Notes: generated by a model from the letters alone, not told the origin. A stretch of DNA of 64,000 bases from Nonomuraea sediminis (GCF_018531495.1 NZ_JAHDTI010000003.1:930001-994000); one strand, 5' to 3'; positions 25,464-33,840 are shown, counted from the stretch's first letter. Numbers and translations are program-made.

Positions 25464-26456
25464 ATGAGTCTGCAACTGCCTAGGCAACTTACCGTTGCGA
25501 TGAGTATGACCGGCTACGAGTGGCCGGCCGTGAATGAGGACAGGCTGGGCACTTCGGGGTGGCACTGGGTCTCCTTGGGTGGAACACTCCATCAGCACCA
25601 CACGGATGCGGGGGACGCCGCGGGGCGGGTGTTCGCGCGTAACGACGGGGCGGATGTGGCGGCGATGCGCGAGAGCATGGCCGTGTCCGCCGAGGACGGC
25701 GGGGATCACGCCAGGGTGGCGCTGCTGATCGGCGGCGCGTGCGTCGTGGGCGGGGCGCTGGTGCTGGCGTGGAAGGTCGGCATCATCGCCGCGCTGGTAC
25801 GGCTGGCCGTACGGATCGCCAGAGCCCTGAGCGCGTCGGCGGTGTCGATGGGGGCGTCACTGGCCTCGCTGCCGATGTCGGTCCTGGTGACGCGCGTGGC
25901 CATGCGGCAGACGCTGCGGCGGATCGTGGGGATGCTCAAGCGGCTGGTCGTGGCACCGTTCGAGAAGGCGGCCGAGTTGCTGGCGCGCAGCAAGGCCCGG
26001 CTGGGCGTCAAGCCGGATCCGCTGCGGGCGGCGGCCAACAGGTCGGTCAACGTGCGGGCCATCACCCCGAAGCCCATCTACCGCAGCGACCGGCTCATCC
26101 TGCGGCGGGCCGACGACCGCGCGCCGGATGAGGTGTTCGGGCCAGGCTTCCATCCCCGCAATCCGGCCAACACCGACCTGGAGTCGCACCTGCGGTTCGA
26201 GGAGTCGGCGTTCGTCAGCACCACCAGGCTCGACAATCCGATGGACATCTTCCCCACCAAGTACCTCTACGACGTGGACGCGCCGGGCGGGATCGACCTG
26301 GAGAAGACCATGGGCAGCGCGCTGCGGACGGCCCATCAGCGGGAGGTCGCCTTCCCCGGCGGCATCGAGGGGCGCTTCATCCGGGGCGCCCGGCCCTACG
26401 ATCCGGAGACCGGGCAGTTCGGCGAGTACATCGCCAACCCGCACTTCCGGCCTTGA
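25464..26456 (+). CDS. ADP-ribosyltransferase toxin, pierisin/scabin-like
   Basis: 330 residues. N-terminal part (1-80) resembles WXG/EspC-type secretion modules (GYEWPAVNEDRLGTSGWHW), then a hydrophobic stretch at about 84-123 that could cross the membrane, a basic linker, and a C-terminal pertussis-toxin-like ADP-ribosyltransferase domain (about 205-330). Visible NAD-site residues: Arg215 (LRRADDRAPDEVF), the STS-like STT at 252-254 (FVSTTRL), and Gln292-x-Glu294 (HQREVAFPGG). The QxE form is typical of guanine- or DNA-modifying enzymes (pierisin, scabin) and of arginine-specific ones with ExE only when altered. Start 25464 follows GGGGG; ATGs at 25500 and 25506 are possible. Its stop lies in the end of TnpB element 2. 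Confidence 0.75.
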   Translation: MSLQLPRQLTVAMSMTGYEWPAVNEDRLGTSGWHWVSLGGTLHQHHTDAGDAAGRVFARNDGADVAAMRESMAVSAEDGGDHARVALLIGGACVVGGALVLAWKVGIIAALVRLAVRIARALSASAVSMGASLASLPMSVLVTRVAMRQTLRRIVGMLKRLVVAPFEKAAELLARSKARLGVKPDPLRAAANRSVNVRAITPKPIYRSDRLILRRADDRAPDEVFGPGFHPRNPANTDLESHLRFEESAFVSTTRLDNPMDIFPTKYLYDVDAPGGIDLEKTMGSALRTAHQREVAFPGGIEGRFIRGARPYDPETGQFGEYIANPHFRP

Positions 26457-26560
26457 CATCCTCCCCCGCCCGGAGGCGGGGGATTCCAACCCATCTCACG
26501 CTGAGAGGAGGACAGGTCGAGGTTCGCGGTGCACCGGCCCGGCAACCCGTGGCCCTTCCC
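26453..26560 (-). ncRNA. putative omega-RNA of TnpB element 2
   Basis: In transcript sense the tnpB 3' end is followed by the stem and then GGAGGATGTCAA, a 3' end known from IS1341-like TnpB guide RNAs. The guide would be GGCCGGAAGTGCGGGTTGGC, the complement of 26433-26452, which is the last part of the toxin coding sequence. The 5' limit is uncertain. Confidence 0.6.
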
Positions 26561-27686
26561 GCGCAGACACGGCATGCCCTGCCGCGTGTTCGATATTGCG
26601 AGCCGCGTTCACGTCAGCGTTGCAGGCGTATCCGCAGGACCGGCAGGCGAAGACGGCTTGGCTCTCACGCGCCTTCGCATCCACGATCCCGCACGCCGAG
26701 CACCGCCGGCTCGTGTACGCGGGATTGACCTTGACGATCCGGCCGGGGGCTTTGTCCTCCAGCCGCTGGACGAGCTGTCCCCACGCCGCGGCGAGGATGC
26801 CGCGGTTGAGCCCGGCCTTGGCACCCACGTTGCTGCCTGGCCGCTCGATAGTGCCCTTCGCCGACCTGGTCATACGGCGGATCTTCAGGTCCTCGACGAC
26901 TATCACGTCGAAACGGCGGGCCAGGTCGGTGGAGGTCTTCTCCACCCAGTCCCTGCGCCGATCCACCTCACGCGCCTTCAGCTTCGCGATCGCCGCCTTG
27001 ACCTTGACGCGCCGATTGGAGCCGCGTCCGGCCCGGGCCATCCTGCGCAACAACAGCAACAGGCGGCGCCTATCGCTCCCGCGAAGACCCGGCGCCTTCA
27101 GCCTCTCGCCGGTGGACAGCGCAGCCGACACGGCCACGCCCCGGTCCACGCCCACCATCTGGCCCGTGCCCGGTGCGGGGATCGCTTCAGGGATGGCGGC
27201 GAAGGCCACATGCCAGCGCCCTGCACGGTCGCGGGTGACCCGGTAGGACTTCACTGCGTCCGGTACGGCACGCGACCAGCGAAACCGCACCCACCCCACC
27301 TTCGGGATCTTCACCTCGCCCACGTGGCGGGACAGACAGCGCACGTCACCCGCCTTGACCGCGACGATCCGGAACCCCTCGCCCTGGCCGCGGCTGCGCC
27401 AGGTCGGGCGCCGGTGGGTGCCGCCGAAGAAGTTGGCCATGGCTTGGGCGAAGTCCTTCAACGCCTGCTGCTGCACCACGATCGACCCTGCCCGAAGCCA
27501 CGCGAACCCCGCCCGCGCCAGAGTCAGCTGACGGCACTGCTCAGCGAACCCCGGCGCGCTCTTACGTCCCGGCTTCCAATGCTGGTGCTGCTCAACCGCG
27601 AGATTCCACACATATCGGGCGTGCCCGCAATGCTCCAACAGCGCCGCCTCTTGAACAGGCGCGGGCTGCAGCCGGTAGCGGGACAC
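26496..27686 (-). CDS. tnpB: RNA-guided endonuclease TnpB (element 2)
   Basis: 396 residues from the GTG at 27686 (SRYRLQPAPVQEAALLEHC is the usual N terminus). RuvC acidic residues are Asp181 (VGVDRGVAVS), Glu265 (VVEDLKIRRM) and Asp358 (CNADVNAARNI), with a zinc ribbon formed by CSAC and CRSC. All catalytic positions are intact. Part of the basic helix contains a run of leucines and arginines (RRRLLLLLRRMARAGRG). The open frame extends to 27986 but the upstream part covers the left end and is not coding. Confidence 0.9.
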   Translation of the reverse strand: MSRYRLQPAPVQEAALLEHCGHARYVWNLAVEQHQHWKPGRKSAPGFAEQCRQLTLARAGFAWLRAGSIVVQQQALKDFAQAMANFFGGTHRRPTWRSRGQGEGFRIVAVKAGDVRCLSRHVGEVKIPKVGWVRFRWSRAVPDAVKSYRVTRDRAGRWHVAFAAIPEAIPAPGTGQMVGVDRGVAVSAALSTGERLKAPGLRGSDRRRLLLLLRRMARAGRGSNRRVKVKAAIAKLKAREVDRRRDWVEKTSTDLARRFDVIVVEDLKIRRMTRSAKGTIERPGSNVGAKAGLNRGILAAAWGQLVQRLEDKAPGRIVKVNPAYTSRRCSACGIVDAKARESQAVFACRSCGYACNADVNAARNIEHAAGHAVSAREGPRVAGPVHREPRPVLLSA

Positions 27687-27696
27687 GCCCAGCAAC

Positions 27697-27725
27697 CTAC
27701 CGACCGGCACCGACAAAACCGGAAG
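27697..27725 (-). repeat. left-end motif shared by both TnpB elements
   Basis: Second copy of the 29-bp motif at 17948-17976 (26 of 29 identical by eye), here 11 bp upstream of the tnpB start. Confidence 0.7.
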
Positions 27726-27801
27726 ACCAAAGCATCCGACCGTTCCGCGCTTCCTCCCCGCCCTCAAGGACGGGGCCTCCACGCTGGAGGCGTCTGGTGA
27801 C

Positions 27802-28077
27802 TCAGATCGCGCTGGCGTCGTCGGCGTCGCGATGCGTGGTGGACATCCTGCCCACCCGCAGGCCGTCGTCCCGCATCGTGGCGGCGCGCGAGGCGTAGGT
27901 GTCGAGCGCATCCTGCGTGACCGACCTGTAGAGCGAACCGACGAGCGTGTCCAGCTCACCCCACGGGTCGAGTTGCTCGAACGCACTGACGTGCCCGTGC
28001 AGCGACTGGCCGATCCTGATCAGCTCGTCGCGGGCGTCGTGAAGGTCCTGGTACGAGACGTTGATCCCCCCTGCCAT
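27802..28077 (-). CDS. EspC-like small helical protein (type VII secretion associated)
   Basis: 91 residues in two helices separated by LDPWGELDTL. The pattern (start INVSYQDLHDARDELIRIGQSL, central WG, then a long helix and an acidic tail RDADDASAI) matches the ESX-associated EspC/DUF2580 group, which resembles WXG100 proteins. Such proteins are exported by, or assist, type VII secretion. It is encoded opposite and beyond TnpB element 2 relative to the ADP-ribosyltransferase toxin; whether it serves that toxin is unproved. Starts with ATG at 28077. Confidence 0.65.
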   Translation of the reverse strand: MAGGINVSYQDLHDARDELIRIGQSLHGHVSAFEQLDPWGELDTLVGSLYRSVTQDALDTYASRAATMRDDGLRVGRMSTTHRDADDASAI

Positions 28078-28133
28078 GGCCTCGACACTACCGGGTTGAC
28101 CTGGAGTGCGGTCCAGCGGGCAGACTCGGGCCC

Positions 28134-29138
28134 ATGCGATATCGGATCTTGGGGACGGACCCGCGCACGCAGCGCAGGGTGAGCGTGCTGAGCCTGGGCG
28201 CCATGCTGTTCGGCACCGCCACGGACGAGGCGACCTCGTACGCGATTCTCGACCGGTACGTCGAAGCCGGGGGAAGCTTCATCGACACCGCCAACAACTA
28301 CGCCTTCTGGGTGAACGGCACGCAGGGCGGCGAGAGCGAGACGCTGCTCGGCCGGTGGCGGCGCAGCCGGGGCATCGGCGACGAGGTCGTGATCGCCACC
28401 AAGCTCGGCGGGCGTCCGCTGGCGCCCGCCAGGCAGCGCTCGCGGGAGATCGAAGGACTGTCGGCCAAGGTGATCAGGGAGGAGTCCGAGCGCAGCAGGG
28501 AACGGCTGGGCGTGGACCGGCTCGACCTGCTCTACACCCACGTCGAGGACCCGTCGGCGCCGCTCGGCGAGACCGTGGAGGCGCTCGCCGAACTGGTCGC
28601 CTCGGGCGGCGCCGGTCTGCTCGGGGCCAGCAACCACTGGGCGTGGCGGGTCGAGCGGGCCAGGAACCTGGCCGCGCAGGCCGGGCTCCCCGGCTACGAG
28701 GTGCTCCAGTACCACCACAGCTACCTGCGCCCGCGCACCGACCTGCCCACGCTCCGCTCCCCCGACGGGAACGTCGGCGTGACGGGCGGCGACCTGCTCA
28801 GCTACGTGCGGGAGAATCCCTCGCTGGCCCTGGTGACCTACTCTCCGCTGCTCGGCGGTGCCTACGTACGGCAGGACAAGCCGCTGGGCGTGGACTTCGA
28901 CCACCCGGGCAACCCCGCCCGGCTGGCCGCGCTGCGCGAGGTGGCCCGGGAGACAGGGGCGACGGTGAACCAGGTGGTTCTCGCCTGGCTGATGGGCGGC
29001 GACGTGCCGATGATCCCCCTGGTGGGCGCCTCCTCGGTGGCCCAACTCGAGGAGAGCCTCGCCGCCGTCGACCTCGACCTCACCCCCACCCAGAGATCCC
29101 ACCTCAACACAGCAGGCACCGAAGGCTACGCCGGCTAA
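28134..29138 (+). CDS. aldo/keto reductase
   Basis: 334-residue TIM-barrel NADPH-dependent oxidoreductase. The catalytic tetrad can be seen: Asp in FIDTANNYAFW, Tyr in the same motif, Lys in IATKLGG and His in LDLLYTHVED. The C-terminal NADP-binding segment includes PLVGASSVAQLEESL. It reduces an aldehyde or ketone in the cytosol; the substrate is unknown. It begins 56 bp from the divergent EspC-like gene. Confidence 0.9.
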   Translation: MRYRILGTDPRTQRRVSVLSLGAMLFGTATDEATSYAILDRYVEAGGSFIDTANNYAFWVNGTQGGESETLLGRWRRSRGIGDEVVIATKLGGRPLAPARQRSREIEGLSAKVIREESERSRERLGVDRLDLLYTHVEDPSAPLGETVEALAELVASGGAGLLGASNHWAWRVERARNLAAQAGLPGYEVLQYHHSYLRPRTDLPTLRSPDGNVGVTGGDLLSYVRENPSLALVTYSPLLGGAYVRQDKPLGVDFDHPGNPARLAALREVARETGATVNQVVLAWLMGGDVPMIPLVGASSVAQLEESLAAVDLDLTPTQRSHLNTAGTEGYAG

Positions 29139-29163
29139 CCCCGCACCACGCCACGCCCACACA

Positions 29164-29540
29164 CGCTCGCCCTGGGGCGCACCCTCTGCCCATCACCGCA
29201 CGAGAAGCACGCGCGCATGCCACGCTGCGCGCCGTAACAGCGCGCCGCCCTCCACCGCACACCACCCCACCGACCCGGCGCGGGAGGCGAGGCCTCGACC
29301 GGTCGCGGGGTGTGCGGTGCGGGCCCGGGCGGGGCTGTTCCGCGTCGCGCGCCGTAAGAGCGCACCGACCTTCACCGCACACCACCCCACCGACCCGGCG
29401 CGCGGAGGCGTGGCGCGGGCCCCGGACCGCGCCACGTTCACGGACGCTCGACCTGAGGCGCGCCCTCTGCCCATCACCGCACGAGAAGCGCGGGTGGGCG
29501 CATGCCACGCGGGGCGCCGTAAGAGCGCGCCGACGTACAC
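29164..29540 (+). repeat. mosaic direct repeats
   Basis: Module X (CCCATCACCGCACGAGAAGC) occurs at about 29164-29224 and 29445-29509. Module Y (CACACCACCCCACCGACCCG) occurs at about 29230-29282 and 29350-29402, 120 bp apart, with a partial third start at 29515. Module Y is related to blocks at 12.5 and 35.3 kb. Nothing else is seen in 29139-29590. Confidence 0.75.
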
Positions 29541-29590
29541 GTCTCGGGGGATGGGGGTCGTCGGGGGGTGGGAGTTGTGGTTGGGTCGGT

Positions 29591-29606
29591 GAGAGAGCGC
29601 TCTCTC
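29591..29606 (+). promoter_or_regulatory. LacI-type operator before the GH3 gene
   Basis: GAGAGAGCGCTCTCTC is a perfect 16-bp palindrome 18 bp upstream of the GH3 start codon. The GAGCGCTC centre is the core of operators for CebR-like LacI repressors of glycoside genes in actinomycetes. The repressor is not in the window. Confidence 0.7.
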
Positions 29607-29624
29607 GCCGACACTGGAGGTTCT

Positions 29625-32591
29625 GTGCGTACTCGCTTATGCGCGGCGCTCACGCTCGTAGCCGCGCTCCTCGTCGCACCACCGGCCCGGGCCGAGGCCG
29701 GACCCCCGCTGACGATCACGGACTTCGAGGGCGACGGGCTGCCGCCCGGCGTGTTCGCCTGGGGGAACGATGGGCCGTCCACACCGGCGCTGGCCGTGCA
29801 GGCCGACACCGAGCGGGGTGGGCGGGTGCTGAAGGTGGACTACCACGTCTCCCAGTGGGGCGGCTGGTCGCACGACCTGACCACGGCTCAGGACTGGTCA
29901 CCGTACGAGGGATTCTCGTTCTGGGTGAAGGGGACCGCGTCAGGACAGAAGGTCGCGTTCGAGATCAAGGACGGCGGCGCGGGGGCGGGCAGCTCGGAGC
30001 TGTTCGAGTCGTCGTTCACCGACACCTCGGCGAGCTGGCGGCAGATCAAGGTGCCGTTCACGGAGTTCACCCGCCGCACCGACTACCAGCCGGGCGGCGC
30101 GCCCACCGACGGCGAGCTGGACCTGGTCGCGATGTGGGGCTACGCGATGCGCCTGCCGACCACCTCGGGCACCCTGCTCTGGGACGACGTCCAGGTGTAC
30201 GGCACGGCACCGCCGAGACCCGTCAGGCTGAGCACCGACGCGCCCGTCTACCCGGTGGACGAGGCCGGATCCGCCCGGGTGGGCGTGACGGTGACCACGT
30301 TCGACGGAAAGCCGCTGCCTGCCGACCTCGCCGTGGACTATCGGACGGGAACGGGGACCGCCACCCCCGGACAGGACTACACCCCCGCCCAGGGCACGCT
30401 GACGTTCCCGGCCGGGACCGCCTCGGGAGCCACGAAGACCGGCACGATCCAGACCCTGGGTGACGGCGCGGCCGAGACGGCCGAGACGATCCCGATCGAG
30501 CTGTCGGGAGCCGGGACCCGCCCGCCGCAGGAGGCCCCAGTGGTCGTGATCAACGCGCATGGCCTGCCGTACCTGTCGCGAAAAATGCCGATCAAGGATC
30601 GGGTGGCGGATCTGCTCAAGCGGATGACACTCGAGGAGAAGATCGGGCAGATGACCCAGGCCGAGCGCCAGGCGCTGGGCAAGCAGGGCGACATCGCCAC
30701 CTACCTGCTGGGGTCGCTGCTGTCGGGAGGCGGATCGACCCCGGCCGCGAACACGCCCAAGGGCTGGGCCGACATGGTGGACGCCTTCCAGCTCAGAACC
30801 CGGCAGACGCGCCTGCAGATCCCGCTGATCTACGGCGTGGACGCGGTCCACGGCCACAACAACGTCTACGGCGCGACGATCTTCCCGCACAACGTCGGGA
30901 TGGGCGCCACGCGCGACCCGGACCTGGTCGAGAAATCCGGAAGGATCACCGCGGCCGAGGTCAAGGCCACCGGCGTCCCGTGGGCCTTCGCGCCGTGCGT
31001 GTGCGTGTCGCGCGACGACCGCTGGGGCCGGGCCTACGAGTCCTTCGGCGAGGACCCGGCGCTGGTCTCCCGGATGACGACGATCATCGACGGGCTGCAG
31101 AGCCAGGGGGTGCTGGCCACGGCCAAGCACTACGTGGGCGACGGCGGCACCACCTACGGCACCTCGACCACCGGCGACTACAAGATCGACCAGGGCGTCT
31201 TCACGGGCAGCAGGGCGGAGCTGGAGGCGATCCACCTGCCGCCGTTCGAGGCGGCGGTCAGGCGCGGGGTGGGCGCGGTCATGCCCTCCTACTCCAGCGT
31301 CGGCCCGACCAAGATGCACGCGAACAAGGAGCTCATCACCGACGTGCTCAAGGGCCGGCTCGGCTTCAAGGGTTTCGTGATCAGCGACTGGCAGGCCATC
31401 GACCAGATCCCCGGCGACTACCCGAGCGACGTGCGAACCTCGATCAACGCCGGGCTCGACATGATCATGGTGCCGTACGCGTTCCAGAGCTTCGAGTCGA
31501 CGCTGAAGGACGAGGTCGCCGCCGGCCGGGTGCCCGTCTCGCGCATCGACGACGCGGTGTCCAGGATCCTGGCGCAGAAGTTCCGCCTGGGGCTGTTCGA
31601 GCACCCCTACGCGGACCGGTCGGGCGAGGTGGGCTCCGCGGCGCACCGCGCGGTCGCCCGTACAGCTGCCGCCGAGTCGCAGGTCCTGCTCAAGAACGAC
31701 GGGCACCTGCTGCCCCTGGCGCCGTCCGCCAAGGTCTACGTGGCCGGGTCGAACGCCGACGACCTGGGCAACCAGACCGGCGGGTGGACGATCACCTGGC
31801 AGGGCTCCTCGGGTCCGATCACGCAGGGCACCACGATCCTGCAGGCGATCAGGGCGCGGGCGGCGTCCGTGACGTACTCGGCCGACGCCTCCACGCCCAC
31901 CGCGGGTCACGACGTCGGCGTGGTGGTCGTGGGCGAGAAGCCGTACGCGGAGGGCATGGGCGACGTCGGCGTGAACGGCCACACGCTCGACCTGTCGGCG
32001 GCCGACAGGGCCGCGGTCGACCGGGTGTGCGGGGCGCTGAAGTGCGTGGTGCTGGTGGTCTCGGGGCGCCCGCTGGTGCTCGGCGACCTGTCGCGCGTCA
32101 CGGCGCTGGTGGCCTCGTGGCTGCCGGGCACCGAGGGGGCCGGGGTGGCCGACCCGCTGTTCGGGGCCGTGCCGTACACCGGCAGGCTGCCCTTCACCTG
32201 GTTCAGGTCGGAGGCCCAGCTGCCGATCAACGTGGGTGACGGGACCTACGACCCGCTCTTCCCCTACGGCTGGGGGCTGCGGACCGACTCGGCGCGCGAC
32301 CGGCTCGCCGCGGCCCGGGCGGTCCTCGCCCGCGGTGACGGCCCGTCGAAGGCGGCTGCGGCGGTGCTCCGGCACGACCCCGGCTTCACCGCGCTGGCCA
32401 CGGCCGCGTCGCTGCTCGAGAAGTCGCACACCGACGCCTACGCCCAGGACGACGCGGTCGTCTCGGTGGCCAGGGACCTGGCGCAGGCCGGAGGCAAACG
32501 CCCCGACCTGCAGGCCCTGGCCGACCACGAGCTCGCCTCCGGCAACCTCAGGAAGGCGGTGGACCTGCTGGCCCAGTCAGTCGCGGCATAG
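29625..32591 (+). CDS. secreted glycoside hydrolase family 3 enzyme
   Basis: 988 residues. A Sec signal peptide (about 1-25, ALTLVAALLVAPPARA) is followed by a CBM11-like carbohydrate-binding domain (about 30-195), a Calx-beta-like domain (about 205-310), the GH3 barrel (about 320-570) with the nucleophile Asp588 (VISDWQAID) at its edge, and the GH3 alpha/beta sandwich (to about 870). The last ~100 residues are helical and unassigned. Such enzymes release glucose or xylose from beta-glucans or oligosaccharides outside the cell. GTG 29625 is chosen for its GGAGG (29616-29620). The palindrome just upstream suggests induction by the sugar product. Confidence 0.88.
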   Translation: MRTRLCAALTLVAALLVAPPARAEAGPPLTITDFEGDGLPPGVFAWGNDGPSTPALAVQADTERGGRVLKVDYHVSQWGGWSHDLTTAQDWSPYEGFSFWVKGTASGQKVAFEIKDGGAGAGSSELFESSFTDTSASWRQIKVPFTEFTRRTDYQPGGAPTDGELDLVAMWGYAMRLPTTSGTLLWDDVQVYGTAPPRPVRLSTDAPVYPVDEAGSARVGVTVTTFDGKPLPADLAVDYRTGTGTATPGQDYTPAQGTLTFPAGTASGATKTGTIQTLGDGAAETAETIPIELSGAGTRPPQEAPVVVINAHGLPYLSRKMPIKDRVADLLKRMTLEEKIGQMTQAERQALGKQGDIATYLLGSLLSGGGSTPAANTPKGWADMVDAFQLRTRQTRLQIPLIYGVDAVHGHNNVYGATIFPHNVGMGATRDPDLVEKSGRITAAEVKATGVPWAFAPCVCVSRDDRWGRAYESFGEDPALVSRMTTIIDGLQSQGVLATAKHYVGDGGTTYGTSTTGDYKIDQGVFTGSRAELEAIHLPPFEAAVRRGVGAVMPSYSSVGPTKMHANKELITDVLKGRLGFKGFVISDWQAIDQIPGDYPSDVRTSINAGLDMIMVPYAFQSFESTLKDEVAAGRVPVSRIDDAVSRILAQKFRLGLFEHPYADRSGEVGSAAHRAVARTAAAESQVLLKNDGHLLPLAPSAKVYVAGSNADDLGNQTGGWTITWQGSSGPITQGTTILQAIRARAASVTYSADASTPTAGHDVGVVVVGEKPYAEGMGDVGVNGHTLDLSAADRAAVDRVCGALKCVVLVVSGRPLVLGDLSRVTALVASWLPGTEGAGVADPLFGAVPYTGRLPFTWFRSEAQLPINVGDGTYDPLFPYGWGLRTDSARDRLAAARAVLARGDGPSKAAAAVLRHDPGFTALATAASLLEKSHTDAYAQDDAVVSVARDLAQAGGKRPDLQALADHELASGNLRKAVDLLAQSVAA

Positions 32592-32948
32592 GCAGAACGG
32601 GTGACCGGCCGGGTCGAGGAAGACGCGGAACTGATCGTCCTCGCTCGGCTGGTACTCGTGCTTGACCGCGCCGATCTCCAGCACCTGCTTCTCGGCCACG
32701 TCCAGATCGTCCACGGTCACGTCGAGATGCAGTTGCTGGGGTCGCTCGTTGCTCGGCCAGTCCGGCGGCTGGTGGTCGGGGGCCAGCTGGAAGGCCAGCC
32801 GCTTGGGCGACCCGCCGTCGCTGACCACGACCCAGTCGTCCTCCACCGAGACGATCGGCCAGCCGAGCAGCTTGGAGTAGAACTCCGCCAAGGCCCGCGG
32901 ATCAGGGCAATCCAGGACGGTCGTGCGATACCTCGCGATGGCATTCAT
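32577..32948 (-). CDS. VOC (glyoxalase/bleomycin resistance) family protein
   Basis: 123 residues made of two beta-alpha-beta-beta-beta modules: YRTTVLDCPDPRALAEFYSKLLGW, then LHLDVTVDDLDVAEKQVLEIGA and a final FLDPAGHPFCLC. Possible metal ligands are the His in QLHLDV and the Glu/His of the last motif. Function within the superfamily is open. AAAAGGGG precedes the ATG. The 3' end overlaps the convergent GH3 gene by 15 bp. Confidence 0.85.
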   Translation of the reverse strand: MNAIARYRTTVLDCPDPRALAEFYSKLLGWPIVSVEDDWVVVSDGGSPKRLAFQLAPDHQPPDWPSNERPQQLHLDVTVDDLDVAEKQVLEIGAVKHEYQPSEDDQFRVFLDPAGHPFCLCRD

Positions 32949-32990
32949 AGGACCCCTTTTATCGTGGCTCGTGGCGGCAAGAATGGTGTC

Positions 32991-33554
32991 ATGGCTGCCA
33001 ACTCGTTCATGGTCCCTCTCGGTACTCCCGCTCCGCACTTCGATCTCACAGCCATCGACGGCGGGAGCGTCTCCCTGACGGACCTCAAGGGCTCGCCCGC
33101 GACGCTCGTGATCTTCCTGTCCAACCACTGCCCCTACGTGCGCCACATCGAGCACGGGCTCGGGGCCATGGTCGCGGAGTACGGCTCGCGCCTGTCGGCG
33201 GTGGGCATCTGCAGCAACGACAACGTCAACTACCCCGACGACGACGCCACGCACCTCGCCGAGCAGGCGGTCCGCGCCGGGTTCACCTTCCCCTATCTGC
33301 TCGACGACACCCAGGAGGTGGCCAAGGCCTACCGGGCGGCGTGCACGCCGGACTTCTTCCTGTACGACTCGGCGCTCAAGCTCGCCTACCGCGGCCAGTT
33401 CGACGCCTCCCGCCCACGCAACGACACCCCGGTCACCGGCGAGTCACTCCGCCAGGCCGTGGACGCGCTCCTCACCGGCGCCCCGGTCGACACCGACCAG
33501 ATCCCATCCATCGGCTGCAGCATCAAGTGGAAGCCAGGCAACGCACCAGCCTGA
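32991..33554 (+). CDS. thioredoxin-fold (AhpC/TSA redoxin) protein
   Basis: 187 residues with the redoxin fold: PAPHFDLTAIDGGSVSLTDLKG, then the active-site segment FLSNHCPYVRHIE, and a later cis-proline region TPDFFLYD. A single cysteine stands at the CPYV position instead of CxxC, so it is more likely a 1-Cys peroxiredoxin-like protein or a redox partner than a disulfide reductase. No signal peptide. It is divergent from the VOC gene with 42 bp between starts. Confidence 0.8.
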   Translation: MAANSFMVPLGTPAPHFDLTAIDGGSVSLTDLKGSPATLVIFLSNHCPYVRHIEHGLGAMVAEYGSRLSAVGICSNDNVNYPDDDATHLAEQAVRAGFTFPYLLDDTQEVAKAYRAACTPDFFLYDSALKLAYRGQFDASRPRNDTPVTGESLRQAVDALLTGAPVDTDQIPSIGCSIKWKPGNAPA

Positions 33555-33578
33555 TTCCCTCTCCCACACCACAACCTG

Positions 33579-33690
33579 CCTCCGCCGTACGGCAGACCCA
33601 TCTTGACGCCTCTGCCGTACGGCAGGCGTGCCTTGACGCCTCCGCCGTACGGCAGGCCCGCCTTGACGCCCCCGCCGTACCTCGCGCCGT
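33579..33690 (+). repeat. 30-bp tandem repeat with GCCGTACGGC palindromes
   Basis: Three full units (33579, 33609, 33639) and a partial fourth. Each holds the perfect palindrome GCCGTACGGC (33584, 33614, 33644) and TTGACG. The palindrome is half of the MITE end placed back to back. Confidence 0.85.
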
Positions 33691-33840
33691 ACGCGCCGCG
33701 GGCCATCGCAGCGACCGTCGCACGTAGCCCCGAGCGCGCCTTGAACCCCGCAACGACCCGCCGTACAGAACGCCATGGCAGCGACGGCCGTACAGGGCGT
33801 CGTAGGCCACCACGGCGGGGCCCGCCGTACGAGTCCGTGC

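Larger units (their letters stand above)
26453..27725 (-). mobile_element. IS200/IS605-type element carrying only TnpB (element 2)
   Basis: The right end is the TTGAC pentamer at 26453-26457 followed by a stem CCCCCGCC/GGCGGGGG (26463-26470, 26475-26482), the classic IS1341-like end. The left-end motif is at 27697-27725, and a hairpin of CCCCGCCC/GGACGGGG at about 27757-27776 may mark the outer left end. No tnpA is present. Confidence 0.7.
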
